This document shows positions 7,763 through 15,550 of a DNA stretch of 15,550 nucleotides, piece after piece. Position 1 is the stretch's first letter. Each line of letters begins with the position of its first letter. The notes below the pieces were generated by a model, which was not told where the DNA came from, ran no database searches, and worked only from the letters and a program-made list of their open reading frames with translations. Location of the stretch: NCBI GenBank assembly GCA_002717765.1, contig PBCB01000045.1, positions 1-15,550 of the forward strand, written 5' to 3'. A program made the position numbers and the translations under genes. The stretch comes from Fidelibacterota bacterium. GTDB taxonomy: Bacteria > Marinisomatota > Marinisomatia > Marinisomatales > TCS55.

Positions 7763-8878
7763 TTATTTATTTAATAATGATTTATAGTATTTATCAAAAG
7801 CAGCTAGCAAACTTTCCTGACCTGAGTATGGAGCTGGACTATATTTTTTAGATTGAATTCCTAATTGAGACAGTTCACAAATATGCCAATCCTGTTTATT
7901 AGTTGTATCCCAAAAATCGATCGCTTCTTTTATATTATACTTGTTTGAAGTAGCTGCATCTTTATCAAACAACCATGAACATGTAACTTCACATTGATCA
8001 ATGCCACGTGGCCAAACGGTATGATACATTACATAATCAGGGTGTAAGCTTAATAACATATTTGGAGAAATTGTATAATAATAGACACGATCCAAATCTT
8101 TATCAGCCAAATTTTTTAATGGAGGGGAACATAGAGCTCCTGAAGAAGTAACGCTTTCTTTATTTTCATTCAGGTTCATATACCCGCCTAAAAATGGTCC
8201 TTCAAATAAATCATTACGACCCCCTAAGTATGGAGTAATAGCTGCAAGTTGAGGGTGTATAATTGGGCAGTGGTAGCATTCAGAATAATTTTGAATTACT
8301 AGTTTCCAATTTCCTTTCACCTGGTATGTTTTGCTTTCCATTGAAATTAAGTTTGAGATATTCCAGTTTTTAAACTTTGTATCTATAGGTGAAAATAGTT
8401 TTTGAAAAGATTCGGGCTTATCATCAAAATTAATAAAGATAAATCCCTCCCATTCTGCGATTGCTACGGGGTAGAGTGGATAATCATTTTTTTTAAAACC
8501 CTTAACTGAATCCATGTGGGGTGCACCAACTAATTCACCAGAAAGATTCCAAGCCCATCCATGATAGCCGCACTGGATTGACTTTGAAAATTTACCTTCA
8601 GTTTTTTCACAGATACGAGTTCCACGATGTCTACAGACATTTGTAAATGCTTTTATAGATTTTTTTGAATCCCTTAATATAATAGCGCTTTCAGTTCCTA
8701 TATTGATTACTTTGTAATCACCTTGTTTAAATAGCTCTTTGGATCGACCAACACAGACCCATTTCTTTAAAAAAATATTTTCATATTCTTTACTCAAAAT
8801 TTCAGGATTTATATAATAATTCCGCTCAAGCGTGTGGGATCCTTTTTCAAGTGTTTCAGCTGTTTTTTTATATTTCAT
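7763..8878 (-). CDS. Rieske non-heme iron oxygenase alpha subunit, N-methyl amine (GbcA/CntA-like) type
   Basis: A 371-residue oxygenase component, expected to hydroxylate or demethylate an organic substrate with O2 and electrons from a separate reductase. The Rieske [2Fe-2S] site is C82-x-H84 and C103-x2-H106 (CRHRG and CGYHGW). The catalytic iron ligands are H203 and H208 in [13 protein letters not shown] (197-209), with an Asp near the C-terminus (D330 in KQDWHICE, or D322). The residue linking the two metal centres is Glu (E200) where most ring-hydroxylating oxygenases have Asp. To my knowledge this is characteristic of the carnitine, choline and glycine-betaine oxygenase branch. It starts in an ATGA overlap with the second FAD oxidoreductase and is followed by gcvP after 4 bases. 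No ferredoxin reductase is in the window. Exact substrate unknown. Confidence 0.87.
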   Translation of the reverse strand: MKYKKTAETLEKGSHTLERNYYINPEILSKEYENIFLKKWVCVGRSKELFKQGDYKVINIGTESAIILRDSKKSIKAFTNVCRHRGTRICEKTEGKFSKSIQCGYHGWAWNLSGELVGAPHMDSVKGFKKNDYPLYPVAIAEWEGFIFINFDDKPESFQKLFSPIDTKFKNWNISNLISMESKTYQVKGNWKLVIQNYSECYHCPIIHPQLAAITPYLGGRNDLFEGPFLGGYMNLNENKESVTSSGALCSPPLKNLADKDLDRVYYYTISPNMLLSLHPDYVMYHTVWPRGIDQCEVTCSWLFDKDAATSNKYNIKEAIDFWDTTNKQDWHICELSQLGIQSKKYSPAPYSGQESLLAAFDKYYKSLLNK

Positions 8879-10443
8879 TTTTTTAAAACTTCTTGCGCTG
8901 CGTTATAGCCATTGGCTCCATGTATGCCACCACCTGGATGGTTTCCAGGACCGCAGAGATAGAGATTTTCAATAGGGGTTTTGTATTGTGCAGTACTAAT
9001 CGTTGGGCGCATAAACATAAATTGATCTAATGTCATCTCTCCGTGATTCAAATTACCCTCAGTTAGTCCAAATTCATTTTCAAGATCTAGCGGAGATAAA
9101 AAGCTTGACCCTTCTACGCTTGAAGAGAAACCAGGAGATACTTTTTCAATAGCTTCTACTATATTTTTCATCAAATCATTTTTTAATTCGTCAGACCATT
9201 GATTATTCCTTAATTGATAAGGATAATATTGAACAGATGCTGATAAGACATGTTTGCCTTGCGGAGAAAAATTATTATTTATCAATGATGGTATTGTAAA
9301 CTCAATATAAGGATTATCTGAAGGGTAACCATATTTAACACCATCGGAAGCACGCTCTAAATATTCTATCGATGGATTTATTGAAAATAAGGTTATCATT
9401 TTTTCCTCAGGGATATTATTAATTTTTGGAAGTTTATTTAATGCGAAGTGCACCCTTGCAGTACTCCCACGATATCTAATATTATTCAATTGTCTTTGAA
9501 AATTAGGACTCAGTTTTGATGCACCTATTAATTTCATAAAAGTATTATTTGGATCTAGACCCGATACTATTGTTTCAGCTTTGATTTTCTCACCATTATC
9601 AAGGGTAGCGCCATTACAAGAACCGTTATCAACATCAATTGAAATAACTTTAGCTGAGCATCGTATTTGCGCGCCAAAATCTTCTGAGCTTTCTTTCAAA
9701 ATCAAAGCTAATTTTTCGGTACCACCTTTTATAAAATGTGCATTATGAAAGACACCATTTGCATGTACATGCTGATGTAAAAGATTATAACCTGTACCAG
9801 CAGCATATGGACCAAATGAATGGTGGTGAATCCCTGAAGTTGATATTGCGCTCCGCAATAATTCATTTTCAAACCATTCATCAACAAGTTCTGGCATCAT
9901 CATTGGTGCAACGCGCAATAGATCTACTACTCCACGAGTTCCATGTTTGCGAACCGGTCCTAAGATAGATCGCATCTTAAGAAGTTCTTTTAAGCCTACA
10001 TTAGGTAGGCTGGGCGGTGTTAGTTCATAAATTTTTTCAAGGAATTGAGTTAGTTTATTTATATAAGAAGTGAATTCATTCCATTTTTCAGAATCTTCTT
10101 TAGAGTATCTAGCAATTGATGCCGCTGTTTTTTTAGGATCTAAATAAAATTCAATCTGTTCTCCATTATTACCAAGAGCAGTACGAACAATATCAGGTTG
10201 TATTAATTGTAACCCTTTGGATTTTAAATCTAGCTTTTTCAATATCCGTGGATCGATCCATTTAATTGTATCATTGATTGTGTTGCATTTGAACCCAGGT
10301 ACAAATTCATTAGTAGATGCTAATCCGCCAATTTTATCCCTCGATTCAAGTACTTGAACGCTTTTGCCAGCTTTACTTAATATGCATGCTGTCACTAAAC
10401 TGTTGACTCCTGAACCAATAATTATTACATCAAATTTATTCAT
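8875..10443 (-). CDS. FAD-dependent oxidoreductase, PYROXD2/phytoene desaturase-like, second of a tandem pair
   Basis: A 522-residue flavin amine-oxidase/desaturase fold protein. The N-terminal dinucleotide motif is DVIIIGSGVNS (residues 5-15), followed by VLESRDKIGGLAS (31-43), with E33 as the likely FAD ribose ligand. The third glycine of GxGxxG is Ser (S15), unlike its neighbour. The central stretch FGPYAAGTGYNLLHQH and the C-terminal FGLTEGNLNHGEMTLDQ and CGPGNHPGGGIHGANGYNAA match the upstream paralogue closely. The substrate is not predictable from the family. I chose ATG 10443, which forms an ATGA overlap with the upstream stop; ATG 10449 is equally possible, whereas a start at 10527 would add an unrelated 28-residue tail that lies over the neighbour's conserved C-terminus. 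Its own stop overlaps the Rieske start by another ATGA, a sign of translational coupling. Confidence 0.85.
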   Translation of the reverse strand: MNKFDVIIIGSGVNSLVTACILSKAGKSVQVLESRDKIGGLASTNEFVPGFKCNTINDTIKWIDPRILKKLDLKSKGLQLIQPDIVRTALGNNGEQIEFYLDPKKTAASIARYSKEDSEKWNEFTSYINKLTQFLEKIYELTPPSLPNVGLKELLKMRSILGPVRKHGTRGVVDLLRVAPMMMPELVDEWFENELLRSAISTSGIHHHSFGPYAAGTGYNLLHQHVHANGVFHNAHFIKGGTEKLALILKESSEDFGAQIRCSAKVISIDVDNGSCNGATLDNGEKIKAETIVSGLDPNNTFMKLIGASKLSPNFQRQLNNIRYRGSTARVHFALNKLPKINNIPEEKMITLFSINPSIEYLERASDGVKYGYPSDNPYIEFTIPSLINNNFSPQGKHVLSASVQYYPYQLRNNQWSDELKNDLMKNIVEAIEKVSPGFSSSVEGSSFLSPLDLENEFGLTEGNLNHGEMTLDQFMFMRPTISTAQYKTPIENLYLCGPGNHPGGGIHGANGYNAAQEVLKK

Positions 10444-12023
10444 TTCCATACGCCTAAAATCTTTTTTGCAGCCATTTCGCCAGGCGAACCAGTTATACCA
10501 CCACCAGGATGAGTGCCTGATCCACACTGAAAATAATTTTTTATAGGGGTGGTATAGTCAGCCCATTTTACTGCAGGGCGGAGAGAAAATAATTGTTGTA
10601 GTGTTAATTCTCCATGAAAAATATTTCCTTCAGTAAGTCCAAAAGTAGATTCTAGATCTGCTGGCGTAAGAACTTGTCGATGTAAGATTATGTCTTTAAT
10701 GTTTGGGGCATATCTTGCAATCGTATTGATAACTGCATCTCCAAAGTCCTCTCTTTTTTGATCATTCCATCCCTCTTTAATATCATAAGGCGCATACTGT
10801 ACAAAGCAGGACATAACATGCTTGCCTGGTGGAGCCATATCAGGATCCAGAACGGATGGAAGTATAATATCCATAAATGGAGCTTGAGAAAAATTACCAT
10901 ATTTTGCATCATCATAAGCATTTTCAAGGTGGTCATACGATGGGCTTATAGAAATAGCACCCCTAAGATGTGGACCATCACCTGGTAGGCATCTAAAATT
11001 AGGCAATGCATCAAGCGCAAGATTAACCTTACCTGATGATCCTCGAATTCTAAAATTTTTAATTGCTGTTACAAAATCCGAAGGAAGGTCTTTTTCATCT
11101 AACATTTTTAAAAATGAAAGCTTAGGGTCTAATCCAGAAATAACCATTTTAGAATTATATTCATCACCATTTTCTAATACCACACCTGTGGCTCTGCCAT
11201 TTTTAACCATTACTTTTTCCACAGATGCCTCTGTCATAATATCAACACCGAAATGTTCAGCTGATCTTGCGATTGCCATACTCACGGCTCCAGTACCTCC
11301 TCTTTGAAATCCCCACGCACGAAATGCGCCATCAATATCACCCATGTAGTGATGCAACATTACGTAAGCAGACCCAGGAGAACGAGGACCCATAAAAGTT
11401 CCTATTATTCCACTAGCAGACATAGTTGCTTTTAATGGCTCATACTCAAACCATTCATCTAAGAAATCAGCAGAGCTCATAGTCATTAGTTTTGTTAAAT
11501 ATTCAAATTGTTCAGATGAAAGTGTTTTTACGTGATTTAATAATTTTTTAGTAGCAGAAAGATCTGATAGTGATGGGCGAATTGCGTTAGGTGCAATAGT
11601 TTCTAAAATTGGCCGAACGGACATACCAATTTGACTCATTGCAGGGCCAAATCTCATATAGTTTTCTGCATCTTTTTTTGAATGCCTTGCAATCTCTCTA
11701 TATGTCTGATCTGGATCAGCGGTGCGAATAATATAGTCATCGTCAAGGGGTGTCATTGTGCTTTCTAGAGGAAGCAATTCCAAGCCAAACCTTGGCAACA
11801 TCAATTCACGCATAACATTTGACTTCATCAAACTAACAACATAGGAACACACAGAAAATTTGAACCCAGGAAATACTTCTTCTGTTACTGCTGCCCCGCC
11901 CAGTACATGCCTTCTTTCTAGAACCAGAACGTTTTTACCTGCCCTTCCAAGATAAGCAGCTGCAGTTAGCCCATTATGACCGCCACCAACAACTATAGCA
12001 TCATATTTTTTTACACCGGGCAT
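10440..12023 (-). CDS. FAD-dependent oxidoreductase, PYROXD2/phytoene desaturase-like, first of a tandem pair
   Basis: A 527-residue NAD(P)/FAD-type oxidoreductase. Motifs seen: DAIVVGGGHNGLTAAAYLG (8-26) with an intact GxGxxG, VLERRHVLGGAA (34-45), a central MGPRSPGSAYVMLHHYMG block, RGGTGAVSMAIA shortly after, SGLDPKLSF, and the C-terminal FGLTEGNIFHGELTLQQ and CGSGTHPGGGITGSPGEMAA. These are hallmarks of the PYROXD2-like group related to carotenoid desaturases. No carotenoid genes are nearby, so a carotenoid role is unlikely here. It overlaps the end of the GcvT-like gene by 13 bases and is coupled to its paralogue downstream by ATGA. Position between a GcvT-fold protein and a Rieske oxygenase suggests oxidation of an amine or its intermediate; this is inference. 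Confidence 0.87.
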   Translation of the reverse strand: MPGVKKYDAIVVGGGHNGLTAAAYLGRAGKNVLVLERRHVLGGAAVTEEVFPGFKFSVCSYVVSLMKSNVMRELMLPRFGLELLPLESTMTPLDDDYIIRTADPDQTYREIARHSKKDAENYMRFGPAMSQIGMSVRPILETIAPNAIRPSLSDLSATKKLLNHVKTLSSEQFEYLTKLMTMSSADFLDEWFEYEPLKATMSASGIIGTFMGPRSPGSAYVMLHHYMGDIDGAFRAWGFQRGGTGAVSMAIARSAEHFGVDIMTEASVEKVMVKNGRATGVVLENGDEYNSKMVISGLDPKLSFLKMLDEKDLPSDFVTAIKNFRIRGSSGKVNLALDALPNFRCLPGDGPHLRGAISISPSYDHLENAYDDAKYGNFSQAPFMDIILPSVLDPDMAPPGKHVMSCFVQYAPYDIKEGWNDQKREDFGDAVINTIARYAPNIKDIILHRQVLTPADLESTFGLTEGNIFHGELTLQQLFSLRPAVKWADYTTPIKNYFQCGSGTHPGGGITGSPGEMAAKKILGVWK

Positions 12024-13243
12024 GAACGTTTTCTTTCTGGATCGAAAAAAGGAGTTTTTACTACCGTAGCTTTAGTTAGTTTTCTAAAATGTTCTACTTT
12101 TAATTCAAACATTAATTCCGAACCTTCTTTTGCATATTTTGATTTAATATGTGCTAATGCAATATATCGCTTAAGAATGGGAGACCATGTGCCACTGGTT
12201 GCATACCCAACCTGTTGATTTTGTTTATTGTATAAAGGAGTACTAGTTCTCCAAGCTGTAGATGGTAAGCCAGGAGGTAGGCCAACTTTTCTATAATGCT
12301 TTTCAAATTCTGGCCATTCAATCTCAATACCAACAAAATTCCAACTTGCCCCATTTTGCTCTTCTTCTACCAATGCATTTTTTCCAATAAAATTATTTTT
12401 CTTCATTTTAACCGTCCAGCCTAGGCCCAGTTCATAAGGGGATGATTTTCTAGCATCAATAATTGCATGACGCGAAGAAATATAATCCACATCCAATAAG
12501 ATCAGACCAGCTTCAACTCTAGCTATATCTAAAGCATGTAGTCCAGTGGGTGTTATACCAAAAGGTGCACCTTTATCTATAAGTAAATCCCAAACAGCTA
12601 ATGCATTTTCAGGATCCATCCAAATTTCATACCCAAGGTCACCGGTGTATCCTGTACGAGAAATAGATACTGGAATATCTCCAAAGTGTGTATCCGTCAT
12701 CCAAAAAAACCTGAGACTGTCTAAGTTTTTTGATGAGACTGTATTCAAGATTTGTCTAGAGTTTGGACCCTGCAATGCTAGCGCTGCAGTAGAATAGGAA
12801 TCATCTTTTATTTGCACATCCATTCCTGCAGTATTGGTTTCAATCCACTCCAAATTTGGCTCTGCGCTCGTAATTCTGAATTTATTTTTAGAAAGCCTTT
12901 GGACAGTTCCATCATCAATTACTTTTCCATCTTCATCACACCAAGTTGTATACATAACTTGTCCAACTTTACATATTTCAATATTTCTGGTCACGATATT
13001 ATCTAATGCTTTTTGCGCATCTTGACCTTCGACAATATATTTTATTAACGGTGTAATATCTAATAGCCCTGCTTTGGTACGAATAGCAAAATATTCATTT
13101 TCATGTGTTAATTCATAACTGGTAGCAGCAAGATGACCAGCCCACCTTCTCCATTCTTGAGATTCATTTAGTTGAGAAGTACGCTCAAAAAAAGGCGACA
13201 GCCTTAATTGAGTGGTTGCGTTAAATCTATTTTCATATGTCAT
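12011..13243 (-). CDS. GcvT-like aminomethyltransferase family protein (folate-dependent demethylase candidate)
   Basis: A 410-residue protein of the GcvT/DmdA/dimethylglycine-oxidase-C-terminal superfamily, whose members move one-carbon units to tetrahydrofolate. It has the family core: GLLDITPL (59-66), DEDGKVIDDGTVQRL (103-117) with D110/D111 at the catalytic Asp site, ALQGPNSRQIL (156-166), SRTGYTGDLGYEIWM (195-209), GLHALDIARVEAGL (234-247) and a C-terminal PFFDPERKR (398-406). The first ~45 residues (FFERTSQLNESQEWRRWAGHLAATSYEL) are not standard GcvT, which is ~365 residues. It is therefore more likely a substrate-specific demethylase than the T-protein, despite gcvP in the same operon. 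It starts 3 bases after the guanidino hydrolase stop and overlaps the next gene. Methyl donor unknown; a secondary or tertiary N-methyl amine fits the context. Confidence 0.85.
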   Translation of the reverse strand: MTYENRFNATTQLRLSPFFERTSQLNESQEWRRWAGHLAATSYELTHENEYFAIRTKAGLLDITPLIKYIVEGQDAQKALDNIVTRNIEICKVGQVMYTTWCDEDGKVIDDGTVQRLSKNKFRITSAEPNLEWIETNTAGMDVQIKDDSYSTAALALQGPNSRQILNTVSSKNLDSLRFFWMTDTHFGDIPVSISRTGYTGDLGYEIWMDPENALAVWDLLIDKGAPFGITPTGLHALDIARVEAGLILLDVDYISSRHAIIDARKSSPYELGLGWTVKMKKNNFIGKNALVEEEQNGASWNFVGIEIEWPEFEKHYRKVGLPPGLPSTAWRTSTPLYNKQNQQVGYATSGTWSPILKRYIALAHIKSKYAKEGSELMFELKVEHFRKLTKATVVKTPFFDPERKRSCPV

Positions 13244-13246
13244 AAA

Positions 13247-14101
13247 TTATTTTCTATAAAAAGGGCGCGTTAAGCATGTGGGTCCGCCTGCACCCTTAAT
13301 TGAAATTTCAGATCCATCATAAGTATGAACTTCAACACCCGCATCTTTTAGTCGCTGTTCAGTAATTGAATTACCACTAAGCATAATTACTTTTTTTGGA
13401 GCAACTGCCAAAACATTGCAGCCCATAGTATCATATTCTTCATCAGGGACTTCAATTAGTTCAATTTTTCTATCAAGAAGATATTGCCTAAATGATACCG
13501 GTAGCAATCTTGAATAAACCAAAAAAAGATTCGAATCAATCGGACTTACATTGCTCATTAGGTGTAGGCAATCATTTGGACCTGTCCAGTGTGGCAGGTC
13601 TACAGGAATAACTGTATCAATATCATTGCCTAATATTGCTTTTAATTGATTAATGCCTTCTAGGTTTGATCGATAACCTACGCCCACAGCAACTGTACGA
13701 TTATCGATCCAGACAATATCACCTCCTTCAAGGTTACCGGGAGGCGTTATTTCACCAACAATAGGTATACCGATTGAAGAAAAATACTCTGAAATCATCT
13801 CAGGCTCACTTTGACGTAATTGCTTTCCCATTGAGCAAAGTATGACTCCAGAATTTGAAATTAAACAGGGATCGTGAGTGTAGATAGAATCAAGGCTCGT
13901 TTTGTCATCAACTGGTAGTGCATGAATTTCAATATCAAAATCTTTTAATATATTTAAAAATTTATTGTAGTCATTGATTGCTTGTTCAAAATTAGGCGCA
14001 CCAAAATAGTTTAATTTCTTAGCTTGTTCATTAATATTTGCTTGAGTTTTATATGCGCTATCTGGATGTTTTATCAGTATGCGCTTTATTGGTTTAGTCA
14101 T
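13247..14101 (-). CDS. Guanidino-group hydrolase of the DDAH/arginine deiminase superfamily
   Basis: Members hydrolyse or transfer guanidino groups (methylated arginines, arginine, agmatine). Counting from ATG 14101 there are 284 residues: YTHDPCLISNSGVILCSMGKQ (74-94), NLEGGDIVWID (123-133), VGVGYRSNLEG (139-149), DCLHLMSNVSPID (177-189) with likely catalytic H180, DTMGCNVLAVAPKKVIMLSGN (224-244), and GAGGPTCLTRPFYRK (270-284) with the expected nucleophile C276. The length fits DDAH-type enzymes better than classical ~410-residue arginine deiminase. Start choice: ATG 14101 lies just before the first conserved strand. A GTG at 14140 or TTG at 14128 (with GGAGG 5 bases upstream) would add 13 or 9 residues and overlap the deacylase gene. 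Which guanidino substrate it uses cannot be read from the sequence. Confidence 0.83.
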   Translation of the reverse strand: MTKPIKRILIKHPDSAYKTQANINEQAKKLNYFGAPNFEQAINDYNKFLNILKDFDIEIHALPVDDKTSLDSIYTHDPCLISNSGVILCSMGKQLRQSEPEMISEYFSSIGIPIVGEITPPGNLEGGDIVWIDNRTVAVGVGYRSNLEGINQLKAILGNDIDTVIPVDLPHWTGPNDCLHLMSNVSPIDSNLFLVYSRLLPVSFRQYLLDRKIELIEVPDEEYDTMGCNVLAVAPKKVIMLSGNSITEQRLKDAGVEVHTYDGSEISIKGAGGPTCLTRPFYRK

Positions 14102-14120
14102 ATTTTGACAACCAAATATT

Positions 14121-15392
14121 TTATTCAAAATTTCCTCCACACCAATTAACTATCATGTTGGCAACTACTTCGGTTGAAATTAAAATTTCATCAATTAGGA
14201 TGTTTTCATTGGCTGCATGGGCCAGTCTTACATCTCCTGGGCCGAAAAGAACGCTGGGAATATTAGCATGATTAGTAAACAGGCGCAAGTCTGATCCATA
14301 GGTGACCCCTTCAATAATGGCATCTTGATTTGAAACATTAGTATATATTTTATCTAGCTCTTTTATTAATGGATGATCTAATGGTGTTTGACCGGATTCA
14401 AATTGGCCTTCAAACCATTCAATTACAGGAGGATGGTCCTTTAACCAATTATCAGATTCAGCAAACTTATTTATATGACCCTCAAAACTTTGCTTTGCTT
14501 TTGCATTTGACTCACCTGGAAAAACTCCAAGTCGTCCCTCAGCAATTATAGATTCAGGTACGGTGGAGTGCCATTGTCCACCTGCAATCGTTCCAATATT
14601 AATAGGGGCGACCCTATCTTTAGATTGATAGTATTCAACATCAAAGGAATCATGGCGTTCTTTCTCAAAATTAATGATCGATTGGTGGATCAAGGAGTAT
14701 TTCTCAATAGCGCTTATACCATCCCATCTCATTGAGGCATGGGTCGCTTTACCCGGGACTTTTAATCTAAATGTTAGGGCGCCAGATTGAATTGGAGATA
14801 GCTTAAGCGAGGTTGGTTCTAATATAATGGCAGCATCTGCATCATATCCTTTTACAATATTTGTTAAGGTTCCACAACCACCAGATTCTTCGCCAACTAC
14901 TGATTGAAAAATAATATCACCATCAGGGGCAAAGCCTAAATTTTTTAAAATGGAAATTGCAAAAAGTCCGGAGGATAACCCTGCTTTCATATCGCAGGAT
15001 CCTCTACCATAGATTTTTCCATCAATAATGTTGCCTGAGAAAGGATCATCATCCCATAATTTTTCAGGGCCCGTTGGAACAACATCAACATGGCCATTTA
15101 AGATAAGTGACTTTGCATTGTTATTACCTTGCCATAGTGCGGTAACATTGATTCGTGAATCCGGAGAGAACCCGTCATCATTAAATGCAGGATGGTGTTC
15201 AAGCTCACTAAAAATAACAGGAATAATTTTAGAATTAAGTCCAATAGAATTAAGTTTATTATGAATAATGTGTTGTACGTCAGATTCTTGATTTGCAAGA
15301 CTAGGGGTTCTGACTAATTCTTGAACAAACGCTATTATCTCATCTTTATTATCATTAATTGCTTTATTAATCTTATTTTTTATATCATGCAT
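14121..15392 (-). CDS. M20 family metallohydrolase (ArgE/DapE-like deacylase or peptidase)
   Basis: A 423-residue cytoplasmic zinc amidohydrolase with all expected metal-site residues: GHVDVVP (100-106; H101, D103), GRGSCDMKAGLSSG (129-142; D134), GEESGGCGT (167-175; general base E168, ligand E169), ILEPT (190-194; E192) and RLAHAANE (389-396; H392). The insertion-domain segment GKATHASMRWDG (214-225) is the dimerisation-domain region with the His that reaches the partner active site. Such enzymes remove N-acyl groups from amino acids or cleave dipeptides; the exact substrate is not deducible. ATG 15392 overlaps the upstream permease stop by 8 bases. Co-transcription with a permease and a guanidino hydrolase suggests it trims an imported N-acyl or peptide-like compound. 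Confidence 0.9.
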   Translation of the reverse strand: MHDIKNKINKAINDNKDEIIAFVQELVRTPSLANQESDVQHIIHNKLNSIGLNSKIIPVIFSELEHHPAFNDDGFSPDSRINVTALWQGNNNAKSLILNGHVDVVPTGPEKLWDDDPFSGNIIDGKIYGRGSCDMKAGLSSGLFAISILKNLGFAPDGDIIFQSVVGEESGGCGTLTNIVKGYDADAAIILEPTSLKLSPIQSGALTFRLKVPGKATHASMRWDGISAIEKYSLIHQSIINFEKERHDSFDVEYYQSKDRVAPINIGTIAGGQWHSTVPESIIAEGRLGVFPGESNAKAKQSFEGHINKFAESDNWLKDHPPVIEWFEGQFESGQTPLDHPLIKELDKIYTNVSNQDAIIEGVTYGSDLRLFTNHANIPSVLFGPGDVRLAHAANENILIDEILISTEVVANMIVNWCGGNFE

Positions 15393-15550
15393 TTTTTGTC
15401 CAATAATAATAAAAAGGAAGGCCTGCCAATATTAGAATTGCGCCAATTCCCGCATCTCTTGGAGCTTCCATGATTGTATTGATGGTAAGAAAAATAGCAA
15501 ATAAGATAAAAGTAATTGGTATCCATGGATAAAAAGGTGTTTTATAGGGC
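15385..15550 (-). CDS. APC superfamily amino acid permease, C-terminal fragment (N-terminus outside window)
   Basis: Translating back from TGA at 15385-15387 gives 54 residues open to the window edge. They read PYKTPFYPWIPITFILF, then a hydrophobic segment with a TIMEAPRDAG turn, then another hydrophobic helix ending LAGLPFYYYWTKNA. The TP-x-YPW-x-P entry followed by two final membrane helices and a GLPFYYYW-type end is typical of the last part of y+LAT/SteT-like APC amino acid transporters. Roughly the last eighth of a ~450-residue protein is seen. It overlaps the M20 gene by 8 bases, so it is most likely the importer for the pathway encoded downstream. Confidence 0.8.
   Translation of the reverse strand, partial: PYKTPFYPWIPITFILFAIFLTINTIMEAPRDAGIGAILILAGLPFYYYWTKNA

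Noticed and set aside
10444..10527. Upstream start for the second FAD oxidoreductase
   Set aside because: The extra residues lie over the conserved C-terminal end of the preceding gene in another frame and show no family similarity; the Rossmann motif begins right after ATG 10443.
8875..12023. Carotenoid biosynthesis (crtI-like) pair
   Set aside because: Motifs fit the PYROXD2-like branch, and no phytoene synthase, cyclase or isoprenoid gene is nearby; all neighbours point to amine or amino acid metabolism.
7763..12023. Homarine or trigonelline degradation cluster
   Set aside because: A Rieske enzyme with FAD enzymes recalls such pathways, but I cannot match the gene set or motifs to them from sequence alone, so I did not name one.

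Overview
The window is AT-rich, densely coded bacterial DNA with no mobile elements, rRNA, tRNA or CRISPR. MtaB resembles the Bacteroidetes/FCB type, GcvP is unsplit, DAHP synthase is class II without an N-terminal extension, and several start codons lack a clear Shine-Dalgarno. I infer a marine FCB-group bacterium (for example Marinimicrobia/SAR406-like); this is a guess from protein style, not a search result.

Region 1 (1-2800, minus strand) is an aromatic amino acid block. In transcription order it holds chorismate mutase (AroQ), a leader region, prephenate dehydratase, prephenate/arogenate dehydrogenase and class II DAHP synthase (cut by the left edge). Between chorismate mutase and prephenate dehydratase lies what reads as an undescribed Phe/Tyr ribosome-mediated attenuator. 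It has a short ORF with the run NYYGSYFFFT, an 18-base perfect terminator palindrome followed by nine T, and an 8-base antiterminator pairing that would break the terminator. Phe/Tyr starvation should therefore raise expression of the entry enzyme and both terminal branch enzymes, while chorismate mutase lies upstream of the switch.

Region 2 (2857-4152, plus strand) is a single divergent gene, mtaB, for 2-methylthio modification of t6A37 in tRNA. It converges tail to tail, 2 bases apart, with the end of region 3.

Region 3 (4155-15550, minus strand) is one long, tightly packed operon. In transcription order: APC-family amino acid permease (only its C-terminus is in the window), M20 deacylase/peptidase, DDAH/arginine deiminase-fold guanidino hydrolase, GcvT-like aminomethyltransferase, two tandem PYROXD2/phytoene-desaturase-like FAD oxidoreductases, Rieske oxygenase alpha subunit, glycine dehydrogenase GcvP, and a DUF3050 protein. 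Most junctions overlap or are under 20 bases apart. The Rieske protein has Glu where most relatives have the bridging Asp, as in carnitine and glycine-betaine type oxygenases acting on N-methyl quaternary amines. Together with a folate-dependent GcvT-fold protein and GcvP, this suggests import and stepwise N-demethylation of a methylated amino compound, with methyl carbons passed to tetrahydrofolate and a glycine product cleaved by GcvP. The guanidino hydrolase and deacylase suggest a substrate with an arginine-like or N-acylated part. The substrate is unknown; the pathway is inference from co-localisation and family knowledge.
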